A DNA stretch of 64,000 nucleotides, taken from NCBI RefSeq assembly GCF_004323845.1, contig NZ_QPGR01000002.1, positions 62,001 to 126,000 of the forward strand, in the 5' to 3' direction. Every line of letters starts with the position of its first letter. Within the stretch, counting starts at the first letter, position 1. Below, one piece after another: positions 36,965-46,765 of this stretch. Source of the DNA: Campylobacter novaezeelandiae. Lineage in GTDB: Bacteria > Campylobacterota > Campylobacteria > Campylobacterales > Campylobacteraceae. The notes under the pieces were generated by a model. That model saw only the letters and a list, made by a program, of their open reading frames with translations, had not been told where the DNA came from and searched no databases. The translations under genes and the position numbers were made by a program.

Positions 36965-37646
36965 TTCCAAACCTTTTTTTAAAATATTCAAATGTTTCTT
37001 CTTTGTTTGTAATTTTCTCTTTTAGACATAACACTTCTTTACAAGAAGGGCATCTAAAATACCTTTTTTCCTTTAAAAGCTCTTCATGAATACTTTGTGG
37101 CACTCTATGAATTTTCAAATCACAATTGCAAATATAAAAAAATTGATATTCTTTTTCTATGTCTTGATTTGCAATCATTTTTTTTAAATTAATATACTGC
37201 TCCAAAGTATAATGACTTTCTCCAGTATAAATTAACCTTGTTAAATAATTGTTTATTAAAATATCCTCAGTACAAACATGATTTAAAATCCAACTTTTTG
37301 TTAATATAGATAATTGCTCTATAACACTTGATATATCAATATCATTTACCAATAACAAATTTTTTGTTTTATTTGTCAGCTCTTTATGAACTCTTCTATG
37401 CTCTTCTAAAAAGGGAAAATTTATTTTTTCCATAAATTCTTCTTCATTCTTAAAATGAAATTTAATATAATTAAATAATTTAAAAATGATGCTTTTAAAA
37501 TTATCCCTATCCTCTTTTTCAAAGTTATTTTGAACCTTTTTAACAAAATCATCTATTTCATCAACTATCTTAAAAAGTTCTTGATGTTGTTTATCTAAAC
37601 TTTTTTCATTAATGGAATACTCACTACACCAAACAATACCAGCCAT
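36939..37646 (-). CDS. bacteriohemerythrin with C-terminal Cys-rich knuckle (Cj0045c-like)
   Basis: 235 residues. Iron ligands H21, H64, E68, H83, H87, H123 and D128 form the complete hemerythrin set. After a linker, residues 170-208 hold C173-x-C175 and C199-xx-C202, the same knuckle as in the tandem pair at 1738-2958 (shared YxCxC, IHRVP..IH, and FRCP/KC). A tail of about 25 extra residues follows. In C. jejuni the equivalent gene is phase variable through a G tract; here the tract is upstream, not in the coding region. Confidence 0.88.
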   Translation of the reverse strand: MAGIVWCSEYSINEKSLDKQHQELFKIVDEIDDFVKKVQNNFEKEDRDNFKSIIFKLFNYIKFHFKNEEEFMEKINFPFLEEHRRVHKELTNKTKNLLLVNDIDISSVIEQLSILTKSWILNHVCTEDILINNYLTRLIYTGESHYTLEQYINLKKMIANQDIEKEYQFFYICNCDLKIHRVPQSIHEELLKEKRYFRCPSCKEVLCLKEKITNKEETFEYFKKRFGNVKINKNF

Positions 37647-37731
37647 AGCTATCCTTTTTTCTAATTTTTATGACGTTAACAAAAAATAAATAAAAATAAA
37701 ATAAAAAAATTCCTTTTTTAAAAAATTACAC

Positions 37732-37742
37732 GGGGGGGGGGG
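37732..37742 (+). repeat. G11 homopolymer upstream of the Cj0045c-like hemerythrin (C11 on its coding strand)
   Basis: Eleven G on the plus strand, 86 nt before the hemerythrin ATG. It lies in the 170-nt space between this gene and the SRP RNA promoter, so slippage would change promoter or leader spacing of the leftward gene. No downstream reading frame through the tract joins the hemerythrin. Confidence 0.85.
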
Positions 37743-37806
37743 TTACAAAAATACGCATTTAGCATTTAAAACTTTTAATATTTAAAACTTTTTAAGACTA
37801 ATATGA

Positions 37807-37812
37807 TATAAT
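37807..37812 (+). promoter_or_regulatory. -10 box of the SRP RNA gene
   Basis: A perfect TATAAT at 37807-37812 with a start 7 nt downstream at the G of GCCTTTTTT fits the RNA 5' end. Confidence 0.6.
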
Positions 37813-37818
37813 AACTAC

Positions 37819-37924
37819 GCCTTTTTTCAGACCTGTGCAATATTTTATTTAAACATCGCTTCAGGGTAGGAATACAGCAGAGCACTTAAATTTTATATGT
37901 GCCGCAGCCATCTGGGAAAAGGTT
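37819..37924 (+). ncRNA. ffs: signal recognition particle (4.5S-type) RNA
   Basis: The conserved SRP core is present: ATCGCTTCAGGGTAGGAATACAGCAGAGCA-type motif with GG(T)AGGAA...AGCAG (37860-37883), the binding site of Ffh. The ends pair (GCCTTTTTTCAGA with TCTGGGAAAAGG). A T-run follows. Length about 105 nt suits the short bacterial form. No coding gene is proposed for this stretch. Confidence 0.9.
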
Positions 37925-38452
37925 TTATTCTATTTCCCTAGTAATACGATTTCTAATATCTCTACGAACTATTTCTATACTCCAAAGCCAAACTATATGA
38001 CCAAATAATTCAGAAATATGCTCATCTAAAGGAATTTGTGAAAGCGGTGGAACTTCAGCTATCAAAGGCATAACTATAACATGAGCAAAAAGATAGACAA
38101 AAAAACCAAAAACAGCGCCTTGCCACATTTTAATGCGAGGATAATACTCTGCTATCATACAATAAGCTATAGCAAATACAACAGAAAATCCTATATGCAC
38201 AATAAAAATTGAAAGAGGTAGCTCAACTCCAGAAAAAACATAAGTTAGATCTGTTGGCAAACCAAGTTGTTCTAAAAAAATCTTAGGAGGAGTAGTTCTT
38301 TCCAAAGAATCTAAAGGCCAAGGAAAATTCGGATTTCTAGGAGGAAAAGGAACTTCCCATCCCCACTTAACTATAGCACCAAAAACTCCAGCTAAAATCC
38401 CTATAAAAAAAGATAAAACAACATGTTTTTGCGTCAAGTTATCAACTTTCAT
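37925..38452 (-). CDS. YagU-family (DUF1440) inner-membrane protein
   Basis: 175 residues with four transmembrane segments (about 13-30, 75-95, 108-128, 145-162). The sequence FFIGILAGVFGAIVKWGWEVPFPPRNPNFPWPLDSLERTTPP and the late HIVWLWSIEIVRRDI are typical of the YagU family, linked in E. coli to acid resistance. Corresponds to Cj0014c. Its stop lies at the very end of the SRP RNA gene, convergent. Confidence 0.85.
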   Translation of the reverse strand: MKVDNLTQKHVVLSFFIGILAGVFGAIVKWGWEVPFPPRNPNFPWPLDSLERTTPPKIFLEQLGLPTDLTYVFSGVELPLSIFIVHIGFSVVFAIAYCMIAEYYPRIKMWQGAVFGFFVYLFAHVIVMPLIAEVPPLSQIPLDEHISELFGHIVWLWSIEIVRRDIRNRITREIE

Positions 38453-38536
38453 TTTTACCCCTTAATGAAATTTTTGAATAATTTAATATATTTTTATTTA
38501 AAATATATTAAATTCCAATTTATTATGTTTAATAAC

Positions 38537-39769
38537 TTAAATATTTAAACTAAAATATTGTTTAAATTCCTCGCAAATTGTTAAAAAATTTACTCCATCT
38601 ATAGATTTATTTTGCTTAAAAAAATCAAACATATCTTTAAATCCATCTTCTAATTCTTTAGATCGAACTCCATAGCTAATAGAAAGCCCTGCTTCTATAA
38701 AGGCTGCTAATTTATCACAATGCTTTAAAGCTTTACCATCAATAGCTCCAAATTCATCTTGATTAAAAGAAGCCAAACTTCCACTGCAAAGCTCAACTAT
38801 TTTATTTTTATAGGTGCGATTTTCAAATTCATTCTTTACAAAAGCTCCCTCATTATCTCTTCCTTCTCTTATACCTAAAATATAAGCAAATTCAGCTCTT
38901 AAATTTTCAGGAATTAAAGGCAAAATCCTTTCATTGATAAGTTTCATTTCATAATCATTGATAATAGTATGAAGTCCATCTACTCCATATTTAACAGGGC
39001 TTATAATATCTCTTGTTAAACTTTCTGGCAAATCGTGAAATAAAGCACAATAAAAATTATTTTCAAGTCTTTTATTGCAAGCTTTTATTTCCAAAGAATA
39101 AAAATATCCCAAAATAGCCACTACAAGCATATGACCCAAAACAGCAGTTTCTGGAATTCTAGGAGTTTGAGCCCAACGTTTTTGAAAACGAAGTCTGCCA
39201 CTTAGCTCAATGATTTTAGCAATTTTTTGATTTAAGGCAATTTTTCTAACTCCTATAAGCTCATAATAATCCTCTAATTCTTCTTCAACTTTATTTTTAA
39301 TTTCTTCTATATCATTTAAAAAAGATGAGGTTTGATAAACTATATTAAACTCCCATTTTGTTGCAAAATAAGATGCTGCTTTTAAAATCAACTTTTCCTT
39401 AGGATAAGAATTGGTCTTTAAATATTCTTCAAAACGCTTTAAAAATTCTCCATTTTCAATATGTCCTATCATAGGTTCGATCTTATTTAAAACCCATTTA
39501 TTCATCTCATCTTTTTTTTGTCTTAATATTTCATGATAAACATCTGGGCGTATATCAGTCACCACAACACGACTTAAAAATTCAAATATTCCACCCTCAA
39601 TAATAACTCTCATATTAACATCTTGCTCCATTTTGGCAATAAAATAAGCAATAATAAATTTATGCGCTTGTTTATCAAGTTCAACTAAATTTGTCATTCT
39701 TGGATAATCATTCCATCTGCTAATTGATGCAGCTTTAAAAATATGTTCTATTAAATTTATACTAATCAT
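38537..39769 (-). CDS. HD-domain phosphohydrolase (YfbR-like)
   Basis: 410 residues. The HD metal site is visible as H.....H...D: VLGHMLVVAILGYFYS (His), then YCALFHDLPESLTRDIISPVK (His-Asp) and a late Asp in KALKHCDKLAAFIEAG. This arrangement fits YfbR-like 5'-nucleotidase or related HD hydrolases; substrate unknown. The N-terminal 170 residues also look like an HD-less partner domain (NDYPRMTNLVELDKQAHK). Corresponds to Cj0015c. Divergent from queC. Confidence 0.83.
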   Translation of the reverse strand: MISINLIEHIFKAASISRWNDYPRMTNLVELDKQAHKFIIAYFIAKMEQDVNMRVIIEGGIFEFLSRVVVTDIRPDVYHEILRQKKDEMNKWVLNKIEPMIGHIENGEFLKRFEEYLKTNSYPKEKLILKAASYFATKWEFNIVYQTSSFLNDIEEIKNKVEEELEDYYELIGVRKIALNQKIAKIIELSGRLRFQKRWAQTPRIPETAVLGHMLVVAILGYFYSLEIKACNKRLENNFYCALFHDLPESLTRDIISPVKYGVDGLHTIINDYEMKLINERILPLIPENLRAEFAYILGIREGRDNEGAFVKNEFENRTYKNKIVELCSGSLASFNQDEFGAIDGKALKHCDKLAAFIEAGLSISYGVRSKELEDGFKDMFDFFKQNKSIDGVNFLTICEEFKQYFSLNI

Positions 39770-39966
39770 TCATATCCTTTCATTTTTTAAAGCGATTTTA
39801 TCATTTTCTTATTTGAAAAACATTATTTAAATCAAAAATAGCATTTTTTATATCTATTATCAACTTAAACGCCAATAATAATTAAATCAAAAATTATAAT
39901 TAGTATATAATTTAATCTATGATTTTACACACAAGTACACAATATTTTTTAATTAAAAGGATATAA

Positions 39967-41067
39967 ATGGATAAAAAAGCACTTTGCATCATAAGTGGAG
40001 GAATGGATAGCACTGTATGTGCTTATTTGGCAAAAGAACAAGGTTTTAAGGTTGTAGCCTTACATTTTGATTACAATCAACGCACGCAAAATAAAGAAAG
40101 AGAATGTTTTAAACAAATTTGTAAAAATTTAGGAGTGGAAAAATCCTATATTTTAGATACTTCTTTTATAAAGGATATAGGAGGCAATGCCTTAACTGAT
40201 ACAAATTTAACTATACCTAAAAATGAACTTCACTTAAACAATACTTCACCTATTACCTATGTACCGTTTAGAAATGGAATTTTTTTAAGTATAGCAGGTT
40301 CTTTGGCAGAAAAAGAAAAATGTGAAGCCATTTTTATCGGGGTAATTGAAGAGGATAATAGCGGATACCCAGATTGCACAACCGAGTTTATAAAAAAGGC
40401 ACAAGAATTTATTAATGAAGGAACAAGTAAAAATTATAAAGTCGAAATTATAACCCCTTTAATTAACCTAAAAAAAGAACAAATCATCTCTTTGGCTTTG
40501 AAAAAAAATATTCCTTTGGAATTAACTTGGTCTTGTTATGAAAGCGAAAATGAAGCTTGCGGGGAATGCGATAGTTGTTTGCTTCGTTTAAAAGGCTTTA
40601 ATAATGCTAATCTTGAAGATAAAATCCCTTATTCAAATAAAATAAAACATTTAAAAAAACTAGATGAAAATGAAAGAAAATCTCTGCTTGAAATTTGGGA
40701 AAAAAGTGTTTTAGCCACTCATCATTTTTTAGATGAAAAAAATTTTAATATCATAAAAGATTATCTAAAAAATGCTGATTTAACAGAACTTCAATTTTTA
40801 TTCTATTATAAAAATAAAAAATTAGTAGGTTTTTTAGGGTTTCATGATGATATTATAGAAATGCTTTTTATTGATCCTCAATATTTTCGCCAAAAATGTG
40901 GAGAAAAACTTATAAAAAAAGCTTTAAATGATTTTAATATCCAAAGAGTTGAGGTCAATAAAGACAATTTAAATGCTATAAAATTTTATAAAAAAATGGG
41001 ATTTAAGGGCAACAAAGAATATGTTGATGATTTTGGCTATACATTAATAAAATTAGAACTAGAATAA
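39967..41067 (+). CDS. queC: 7-cyano-7-deazaguanine synthase QueC fused to a GNAT acetyltransferase domain
   Basis: 366 residues where QueC is normally about 220. Residues 1-222 are a complete QueC: P-loop SGGMDSTV (10-17), [20 protein letters not shown], and the zinc site C190, C198, C201, C204. It converts CDG to preQ0 for queuosine. Residues about 227-366 form a GNAT domain: strand [13 protein letters not shown], acetyl-CoA motif [15 protein letters not shown], and [13 protein letters not shown]. The frame runs through without interruption. The fused acetyltransferase has no known link to queuosine. Good start: AAAAGGATATAAATG. Confidence 0.9.
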   Translation: MDKKALCIISGGMDSTVCAYLAKEQGFKVVALHFDYNQRTQNKERECFKQICKNLGVEKSYILDTSFIKDIGGNALTDTNLTIPKNELHLNNTSPITYVPFRNGIFLSIAGSLAEKEKCEAIFIGVIEEDNSGYPDCTTEFIKKAQEFINEGTSKNYKVEIITPLINLKKEQIISLALKKNIPLELTWSCYESENEACGECDSCLLRLKGFNNANLEDKIPYSNKIKHLKKLDENERKSLLEIWEKSVLATHHFLDEKNFNIIKDYLKNADLTELQFLFYYKNKKLVGFLGFHDDIIEMLFIDPQYFRQKCGEKLIKKALNDFNIQRVEVNKDNLNAIKFYKKMGFKGNKEYVDDFGYTLIKLELE

Positions 41068-41094
41068 TTAAACCCTATAAAACTAGGGTTTAAT
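41067..41094. terminator. bidirectional terminator between queC-GNAT and dsbI
   Basis: ATTAAACCCTA (from 41067) pairs with TAGGGTTTAAT (41084-41094), loop TAAAAC. It begins at the queC stop and touches the dsbI stop, serving both convergent genes. Confidence 0.75.
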
Positions 41095-42611
41095 CAATTT
41101 AAAATATAAAGTTTATTTTCATTATTTTGATAAGAAAGAATATTTATCAATCCATCTTTAAAAAAAATACTTCTTGCATTTGTAATAGTTTCTGGATAAG
41201 AAATAACTTTTATTACTTCTTCTTTTACTGGATCGATAACTGCAATAACATTATGATTTTTACTTAATGCATAAATTAAACCATCTTTATAAGTCATTGA
41301 AGTTACATAAAGATCGCCTAGAGTTTTTCCCTCTTTAAGATCAGCTTTTGGTGTAAATTCTCCAGATAATACACGATCTTTTAAAGAAAATTTAGAGATT
41401 ACAAAGGTTTTTGCATCTTTGTTGTTTGGAGTTGTTGCAAGATAAAAATAATTATTATCTACAGTCATACTTGCCACGTGATTAAATTTGGATCTCACGG
41501 TATCTAATCTTCCACGTCCTAAACCTTCTCCTTGACCTTCAAAATTATTTGCACCTTTTATAAAATCAGCATATTGTAAAGCATCATCAGCATTAGGATT
41601 TTTCTTAAATCTTAAAAAAGATTTATTTGAACCCATAAGAATAAATTTATCATTCATATAAGGGATAATACCTATGATAGGATCTATAGTAGCTGAAAAA
41701 TAAGGATCCAATTCAAAACTTTCTTTGATTTTAAAACTATCATCAAGGAAAGCCACATCCCATTTAGAGCTTGCCACAAATTCATTATTAATATAATCAA
41801 GCGTATTAATTGGTTTGTCAAATGCTATTGTTTCTTCTTTTGCAATTTTAAGCTCACTATCAATTTTTGAAAATGGAGAATTATTAACATCATTATCAAA
41901 TTTAATGCCAAGTTTTTCACTTGCAGGAGCAAAAGCATAATCAGGTGCTTTAACATCACGTTTTCCTAGAAAAGATATATTTTGCCATAAACCATTCCAA
42001 CTATTTGTGCTCCAAATAATATACTTTGGATTTAAAGTAAATCTTACTGGATCGCCTTGTCCTACATATGGAGGAATTCCAGTGCTTACAAAAGCTTGAA
42101 AAACATTTGAAGCCACAATTAAAGCACTGATAAATACAGCAGCAAAGCTAAATTTAGTAAATTTTCTAATTTTTTCTCCATTTAGTTCTTTTTCAAAAGC
42201 ACCAAATTTAGGAGCAAAAGCAAAAATCACACCTAGTAACAATACAACAGCCCAAAATATAACTTCAGCCCAAAAATAAGTATGGATACCAAAAACAGCT
42301 AAACCAAAACCTTGATCCAAGTCGCGATGAGCATGATTTCCATAATGAGCAAAAGATTGATAAAGACCAACAGCTGTCATAATTAAAAGAGCGGCTAAAT
42401 ATTTACCTTTTATACCATAACGAACAATAAAAAGAGCCATTACTCCTATGAAAATCATAGCCTCTCTTTGACCCCAACAAAGAACACAAGGACTATCACC
42501 TAACATATAACCAAAAACTAAATTCGCAATTCCAACGGGCAAAAGTATAATTAAAAAACCCGCTAAACACATTAAAGTATAAAAATTTCTTGTTTTATTA
42601 ATTTCGTTCAT
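41094..42611 (-). CDS. dsbI: disulphide oxidoreductase DsbI (DsbB-family with periplasmic beta-propeller)
   Basis: 505 residues. The N-terminal DsbB-like part has four or five membrane helices (about 11-30, 50-66, 72-88, 112-134, 155-172) and the redox pair C42-xx-C45 (SPCVLCWGQ). The C-terminal 300 residues are a periplasmic propeller-like domain (VASMTVDNNYFYLATTPN, FVISKFSLKDRVLSG). DsbI oxidises periplasmic thiols independently of DsbB. Twelve nt behind dba, which is needed for its translation in C. jejuni. Confidence 0.93.
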   Translation of the reverse strand: MNEINKTRNFYTLMCLAGFLIILLPVGIANLVFGYMLGDSPCVLCWGQREAMIFIGVMALFIVRYGIKGKYLAALLIMTAVGLYQSFAHYGNHAHRDLDQGFGLAVFGIHTYFWAEVIFWAVVLLLGVIFAFAPKFGAFEKELNGEKIRKFTKFSFAAVFISALIVASNVFQAFVSTGIPPYVGQGDPVRFTLNPKYIIWSTNSWNGLWQNISFLGKRDVKAPDYAFAPASEKLGIKFDNDVNNSPFSKIDSELKIAKEETIAFDKPINTLDYINNEFVASSKWDVAFLDDSFKIKESFELDPYFSATIDPIIGIIPYMNDKFILMGSNKSFLRFKKNPNADDALQYADFIKGANNFEGQGEGLGRGRLDTVRSKFNHVASMTVDNNYFYLATTPNNKDAKTFVISKFSLKDRVLSGEFTPKADLKEGKTLGDLYVTSMTYKDGLIYALSKNHNVIAVIDPVKEEVIKVISYPETITNARSIFFKDGLINILSYQNNENKLYILN

Positions 42612-42623
42612 TTTAGCCCTTCT

Positions 42624-42791
42624 TTATAAATTCATTATCGTTAAAAGCGCACCGGTTTTGTGACCAACATAGAAAAAAACCATCATTAACCAAGCTACCA
42701 TTACTAAAGTAAAAGCAAGTTTTTCTTTTTCTGGCTTTTTAATTATTAATATTAAAGCAATTAAGACCAATAAAAGCTCTAAAAACTCCAT
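42624..42791 (-). CDS. dba: Dba, small membrane protein translated ahead of dsbI
   Basis: 55 residues, found by reading the gap by eye. It starts MEFLELLLVLIALILIIKKP and ends ALLTIMNL, with two hydrophobic segments (about 3-17 and 26-42). ATG 42789-42791 has TAAGGAGAA upstream. Size, place and the 12-nt gap to dsbI match dba (disulphide bond accessory). No cysteine, so it is not itself a redox protein; in C. jejuni its translation opens dsbI. Confidence 0.88.
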   Translation of the reverse strand: MEFLELLLVLIALILIIKKPEKEKLAFTLVMVAWLMMVFFYVGHKTGALLTIMNL

Positions 42792-42832
42792 AATATTCTC
42801 CTTATTTAAAAATTAAAGTATTTTAGTACCAA

Positions 42833-44629
42833 TTACTTAAAACTTCCTAATTTTTCAGAAAGTTTCGAAGCACCATCTAATACATCTTCTGAAATAGTAT
42901 TTATTTCTATAGAAAGCTCTTTAACCGAATTAGCAAGTTCACTCACTTTATCAATATTTCCCCCTAAGTGTAACATTTTATCTTTTATTTCAGCACTTTT
43001 ATCTTTCATTGTTTGGGCTGATTGTTTACTTGATTCTAGTTTATACATAGAATTTACAAGTTCATGTTGTAAATCATTTGTTTTAAGAGAAGTTTCTTTC
43101 ATAGACTCATGGATAGTATCCATTAAAGACTTATTATCATTAATTTGTTGCACTATCATTTGCACAGTCGTATTGATATTAACCAAAGATTTGCTTGTTT
43201 TATCAGCTAGTTGTCTTACCTCATCAGCAACAACAGCAAAACCTTTTCCATGTTCTCCTGCACGAGCAGCCTCAATAGCCGCATTTAAAGCTAAAAGATT
43301 GGTTTGATCTGCAATATCTCTTATAGAGCTTGTAATAGAAATAATATTATCAGCAGTTTGAGTTAAATAATCCATATTTTTAACAATATTTTGTTCTTTT
43401 TCATTACTTTCATTTATCAAATTTACAAGATCTGATAAAGTAGATTCTACTCTATTCATTAATGTGCTCATATCTTGCATATTGGTAATACTTTCTTGGG
43501 CAAGATCATGGGCCAACTCAATATGATTATCCAAAGCCTTTGTTATATTTCTTACACTTTGAATTTGTTCATTTTGAGAATTTGAACTTTCCTCTAACAA
43601 ACTTACATTATTTTTAAGTAATTTTGAATTTTTATAGGACATTTCTGCACTATGAATTGCTTCAAGAACAGAATTTTCAACGGTAGCGATGAAAGTATTA
43701 ATATAACCTGCACTTTTGCCTAATTCACTTTTTGAACTAATATCCAATCTTGCTTTTAAGTTTGCTTCATTTCCTGCAAGATTAGCACTTAGTTTTTCCA
43801 AAATAGAAATAGGAATAACAACTTTTTTTAATGTTACTAGCACAAATAAACCAAGTAAAATAATAGTAACAAAAACTATACCTAAAGCAAAGTAAAGACT
43901 ATTGAGTCTAGCATCTGCTAATTTTTTATTAACTGTATTTTTAAAATCTATAATTTTTGCTTCTAAAGTATTTTCTAAATACATTGAAGAATTTATTTGC
44001 ATAATATAAATTTGATCAACAATCATTTGAAAATGTTTTAAAAATAAATCAAGTTCTTCATTTTTTATATTTATAGCTTTTAAATTATTGATATATTTTC
44101 TAAGAACATCTAAAGTAGTTTTTTCCAAAATGCTCTGTGTTGCCAAAACTGTTAAAATTTCATTTGTGTTTTTAAGAATTTTAGGCACTTCAGCATGATC
44201 TTTTAATCCATTATCTAAATACTCTGTTAATATATTTTTATTTAACTCATAAAGATAATTTTTTGAATTAATAGCAATAGAATTTGCAGATTTAAATTTT
44301 TCTAATTGCTCTACTTTAGATTTAAAAATATCAGTAATTTCTGACACATCTATTGAAAGATTGTGTAAATTAATTAATGAGTTTTCAAATTCCTTGACCA
44401 AAATTACACTTGAATCGTAATTAACAAAATTAAATCTTTTTTCAAAAGTTTGATTCATCTTAGAATCCAAAATCTCTAATCCATTTAATAAATTTGTAAC
44501 CTGCTCATTTCTTTTAGAATTTAAATGATTGCTAAAAATAACAAATAACAATGCCAAAACAAAAACAAAAACAATAGTAGCTAAGAAAATAAACTGATAT
44601 AAAAAAGAACTTTTATTTGATCTGGTCAT
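42833..44629 (-). CDS. docB: methyl-accepting chemotaxis protein DocB
   Basis: 598 residues. Transmembrane helices at about 12-33 and 247-268 enclose a periplasmic sensor domain; a HAMP-like region follows, then the signalling tip [35 protein letters not shown]. It overlaps docA by 17 nt and sits before dba-dsbI, the doc locus linked to chick colonisation in C. jejuni. The ligand is unknown. Confidence 0.92.
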   Translation of the reverse strand: MTRSNKSSFLYQFIFLATIVFVFVLALLFVIFSNHLNSKRNEQVTNLLNGLEILDSKMNQTFEKRFNFVNYDSSVILVKEFENSLINLHNLSIDVSEITDIFKSKVEQLEKFKSANSIAINSKNYLYELNKNILTEYLDNGLKDHAEVPKILKNTNEILTVLATQSILEKTTLDVLRKYINNLKAINIKNEELDLFLKHFQMIVDQIYIMQINSSMYLENTLEAKIIDFKNTVNKKLADARLNSLYFALGIVFVTIILLGLFVLVTLKKVVIPISILEKLSANLAGNEANLKARLDISSKSELGKSAGYINTFIATVENSVLEAIHSAEMSYKNSKLLKNNVSLLEESSNSQNEQIQSVRNITKALDNHIELAHDLAQESITNMQDMSTLMNRVESTLSDLVNLINESNEKEQNIVKNMDYLTQTADNIISITSSIRDIADQTNLLALNAAIEAARAGEHGKGFAVVADEVRQLADKTSKSLVNINTTVQMIVQQINDNKSLMDTIHESMKETSLKTNDLQHELVNSMYKLESSKQSAQTMKDKSAEIKDKMLHLGGNIDKVSELANSVKELSIEINTISEDVLDGASKLSEKLGSFK

Positions 44630-45524
44630 TATATTCTCCTGTTAAGCTTTCCAAAAAAGCTACAATATCATCAACAGTTTTTTGATCTAAAAACTTTCCA
44701 AGCTGATAATAAGCCATAAATTGGACACAAGCATCTAAAGTAGGAATAGATCCATCGTGATAATACGGAGCCGTTTTAGCAATGTTTCTTAAGCTTGGAA
44801 CTTTAAATACCATCTTATCTTCAGGGTTTTTAGTTATCTCATATCTTCCTAAAACTTCTTGATTAGGATAATCTTCAAAAACTCCAATTTTTTGATACAT
44901 ATTGCCCCCAATATTTTTTCCTTGATGACAAGCTATACAACCATTATTTTTAAACGCTTCATATCCTCTTTTTGCTTTTTGTGATATAGCAGTAGCATCA
45001 CCTTGCAAATATCTATCAAAAGGCGAATTTAAAGTAACCAATGTCTTTTCAAACTCTGCTATAGCATCCATTATATTATCTATATTAATTTCTCCATAAA
45101 TTTTTTTAAAATCATTAATATATGCAGCATTTGCATTAACTTTTTGGATAAGTTCACTATCTGATTCTAATCCCATTTCTATAGGATTAAAAAATGGTAC
45201 TTTTGCTTGCTCTTTTAAATCCTTAGCCCTACCATTCCAAAACTGAACAAAATTAAATACTGAATTAAACGTTGTAGGAGTATTAAAAGGTTTATCAAGC
45301 TGTCCTTTAACTCCAGTTGAAAATTCTTTATTATCAACTCCAAAATTATCGGTTCTATGACAAGTATTGCAGGAAACAGTTCCATCCTTTGATAAACTTG
45401 TATCATTATAAAGCTTTTTGCCTAGAATAGCCTTTTCTTTATTATAAGGAACTTCAGATATAGGGGTTATCATATCATCAGCATAAAGTATTGAAATAAA
45501 TATTAAAAATATTAATTTTTTCAT
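44613..45524 (-). CDS. docA: periplasmic dihaem cytochrome c peroxidase DocA
   Basis: 303 residues. Signal peptide 1-15 ([12 protein letters not shown]). Two c-type haem motifs, C52-xx-C55-H56 and C196-xx-C199-H200, in the MauG/CcpA family arrangement, with [12 protein letters not shown] and [20 protein letters not shown]. Reduces H2O2 with electrons from cytochrome c or quinol; in C. jejuni peroxidase activity of DocA is less certain than for Cj0358, so only the family is claimed. Overlaps docB. Confidence 0.93.
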   Translation of the reverse strand: MKKLIFLIFISILYADDMITPISEVPYNKEKAILGKKLYNDTSLSKDGTVSCNTCHRTDNFGVDNKEFSTGVKGQLDKPFNTPTTFNSVFNFVQFWNGRAKDLKEQAKVPFFNPIEMGLESDSELIQKVNANAAYINDFKKIYGEINIDNIMDAIAEFEKTLVTLNSPFDRYLQGDATAISQKAKRGYEAFKNNGCIACHQGKNIGGNMYQKIGVFEDYPNQEVLGRYEITKNPEDKMVFKVPSLRNIAKTAPYYHDGSIPTLDACVQFMAYYQLGKFLDQKTVDDIVAFLESLTGEYNDQIK

Positions 45525-45674
45525 TTAAAAAATAGTCTCTCTTTCTTGTTAGCAAAATTAAATTTCTAACATGTTATTAATTTTAATATAAAAAATAAAT
45601 AATTTTAAAATTAAAAATGAATATTTTATAATAATAAAATTATAAATATATTAATAAATAATAAAAATTATTAA

Positions 45675-45703
45675 TTGACAAAAGAATTTTTTTGTTATAA
45701 AAT
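45675..45703 (+). promoter_or_regulatory. promoter of rrc
   Basis: TTGACA at 45675-45680 and TAAAAT at 45698-45703 with a 17-nt spacer, about 36 nt before the rrc ATG. An unusually clear -35 box for Campylobacter. Located in the 215-nt divergent space with docA, which is otherwise A/T-rich; I see no clear Fur or PerR box. Confidence 0.5.
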
Positions 45704-45739
45704 CATAAAGATTAATAATATATAAATAAAGGATAAACA

Positions 45740-46387
45740 ATGAGACAATACGAAACTTACAAATGCAATAAATGTGGCAACGAAGTTGAAGTTCAAAATG
45801 TTGGCGGAGGTAAATTAGTTTGTTGCAATGAAGAAATGCAGTGTATAACAAAAGATTTAACTGCGGTTAATCTAATGAAAGCTTTTGCAGGCGAATCAAT
45901 GGCTAGGAATAAATATGATCTATTTGCTGATATAGCACAAGAAGAGGGTTGGCACGCAATAGCAAAACATTTTAGAGAAGCGGCAGAAAATGAAAAATGG
46001 CATGCAAGAGCTGAATTTAAAGCTTATCATGAAATCGTTGATGGAAAACCTTTAGAAGTTACAACAAAAAATTTAATTAGTGCTGCAGAAGGCGAAAATT
46101 ATGAACATAGCATTATGTATCCAAATTTTGCAAAAATTGCAGAAGATGAAGGTAAAAAAGCGATCGCAAGATTATTTACAGCTATTGGAAAAGTAGAAAT
46201 TGAACATGAAAGAGAATATCTAGCTCTTAAAAAAATGCTAGAAGAGGAAGAATTCTTTAATAGCGAAGTAGAAGAACTCTGGGTTTGTGAAGTATGTGGG
46301 CATATTCACCGTGGAAAAAAAGCTCCTGCTGCTTGTCCTTTATGCAAAGCTCCAATGGAGTATTTTAAAAGAGAATTTTTAGGATAA
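45740..46387 (+). CDS. rrc: desulforubrerythrin (rubrerythrin/desulforedoxin chimera)
   Basis: 215 residues, three domains. Residues 1-30 are desulforedoxin-like with C9-xx-C12 and C28-C29. Residues about 40-165 are the ferritin-like di-iron domain with NKYDLFADIAQEEGWHAIAKHFREAAENEKWHA and EDEGKKAIARLF...EIEHEREYL. The C-terminus is a rubredoxin domain with CEVCGHIHRG and CPLCKAP. Reduces H2O2 to protect anaerobic-type enzymes. Matches C. jejuni Rrc in length and order. Confidence 0.96.
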   Translation: MRQYETYKCNKCGNEVEVQNVGGGKLVCCNEEMQCITKDLTAVNLMKAFAGESMARNKYDLFADIAQEEGWHAIAKHFREAAENEKWHARAEFKAYHEIVDGKPLEVTTKNLISAAEGENYEHSIMYPNFAKIAEDEGKKAIARLFTAIGKVEIEHEREYLALKKMLEEEEFFNSEVEELWVCEVCGHIHRGKKAPAACPLCKAPMEYFKREFLG

Positions 46388-46394
46388 TTTAAAA

Positions 46395-46634
46395 ATGAAA
46401 AAGATTGTATTTTTATTATTTATTTTTTTAGGTGTGCTATTTGCTAAAATTAATATCAATACAGCAAGTATTGAAGAGTTAAAAACCCTTAATGGCATAG
46501 GAGAAGCAAAAGCTAAAGCCATCATAGCTTATAGAAAAGAACAAAATTTCACCAGCATAGAAGAAATAAAAAAAGTAAATGGCATAGGAGAAAAAATATT
46601 TCAAAATATTAAAGATTCTATTAGCGTTAATTAA
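46395..46634 (+). CDS. ComEA-like helix-hairpin-helix DNA-binding protein (Cj0011c-like)
   Basis: 79 residues. A signal peptide (MKKIVFLLFIFLGVLFA) puts it in the periplasm. The body is two HhH motifs, ELKTLNGIGEAKAKAIIAYR and EIKKVNGIGEKIFQNIK, in the form seen in ComEA. Needed for natural transformation in C. jejuni. Eight nt after rrc and with its own terminator. Confidence 0.92.
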   Translation: MKKIVFLLFIFLGVLFAKININTASIEELKTLNGIGEAKAKAIIAYRKEQNFTSIEEIKKVNGIGEKIFQNIKDSISVN

Positions 46635-46636
46635 TT

Positions 46637-46658
46637 AAAAACCCTCATAAGGGTTTTT
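46637..46658 (+). terminator. terminator after the ComEA-like gene
   Basis: AAAAACCCT (46637-46645) pairs with AGGGTTTTT (46650-46658), 4-nt loop, followed by T-rich sequence. It is a strong rho-independent terminator. Confidence 0.85.
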
Positions 46659-46765
46659 AATTTAATCGATATAAACACAATTTGCTTCTAAAAAATCTTA
46701 GAAATTTTTCATGATAAAATTCAATACTAAAGAAAATAAAATTAAAAGTTTATTACAATATACTT

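Noticed and set aside
39770..39966. Possible preQ1 riboswitch ahead of queC
   Set aside because: I found no stem followed by the A-rich preQ1 aptamer tail in the 197-nt divergent space.
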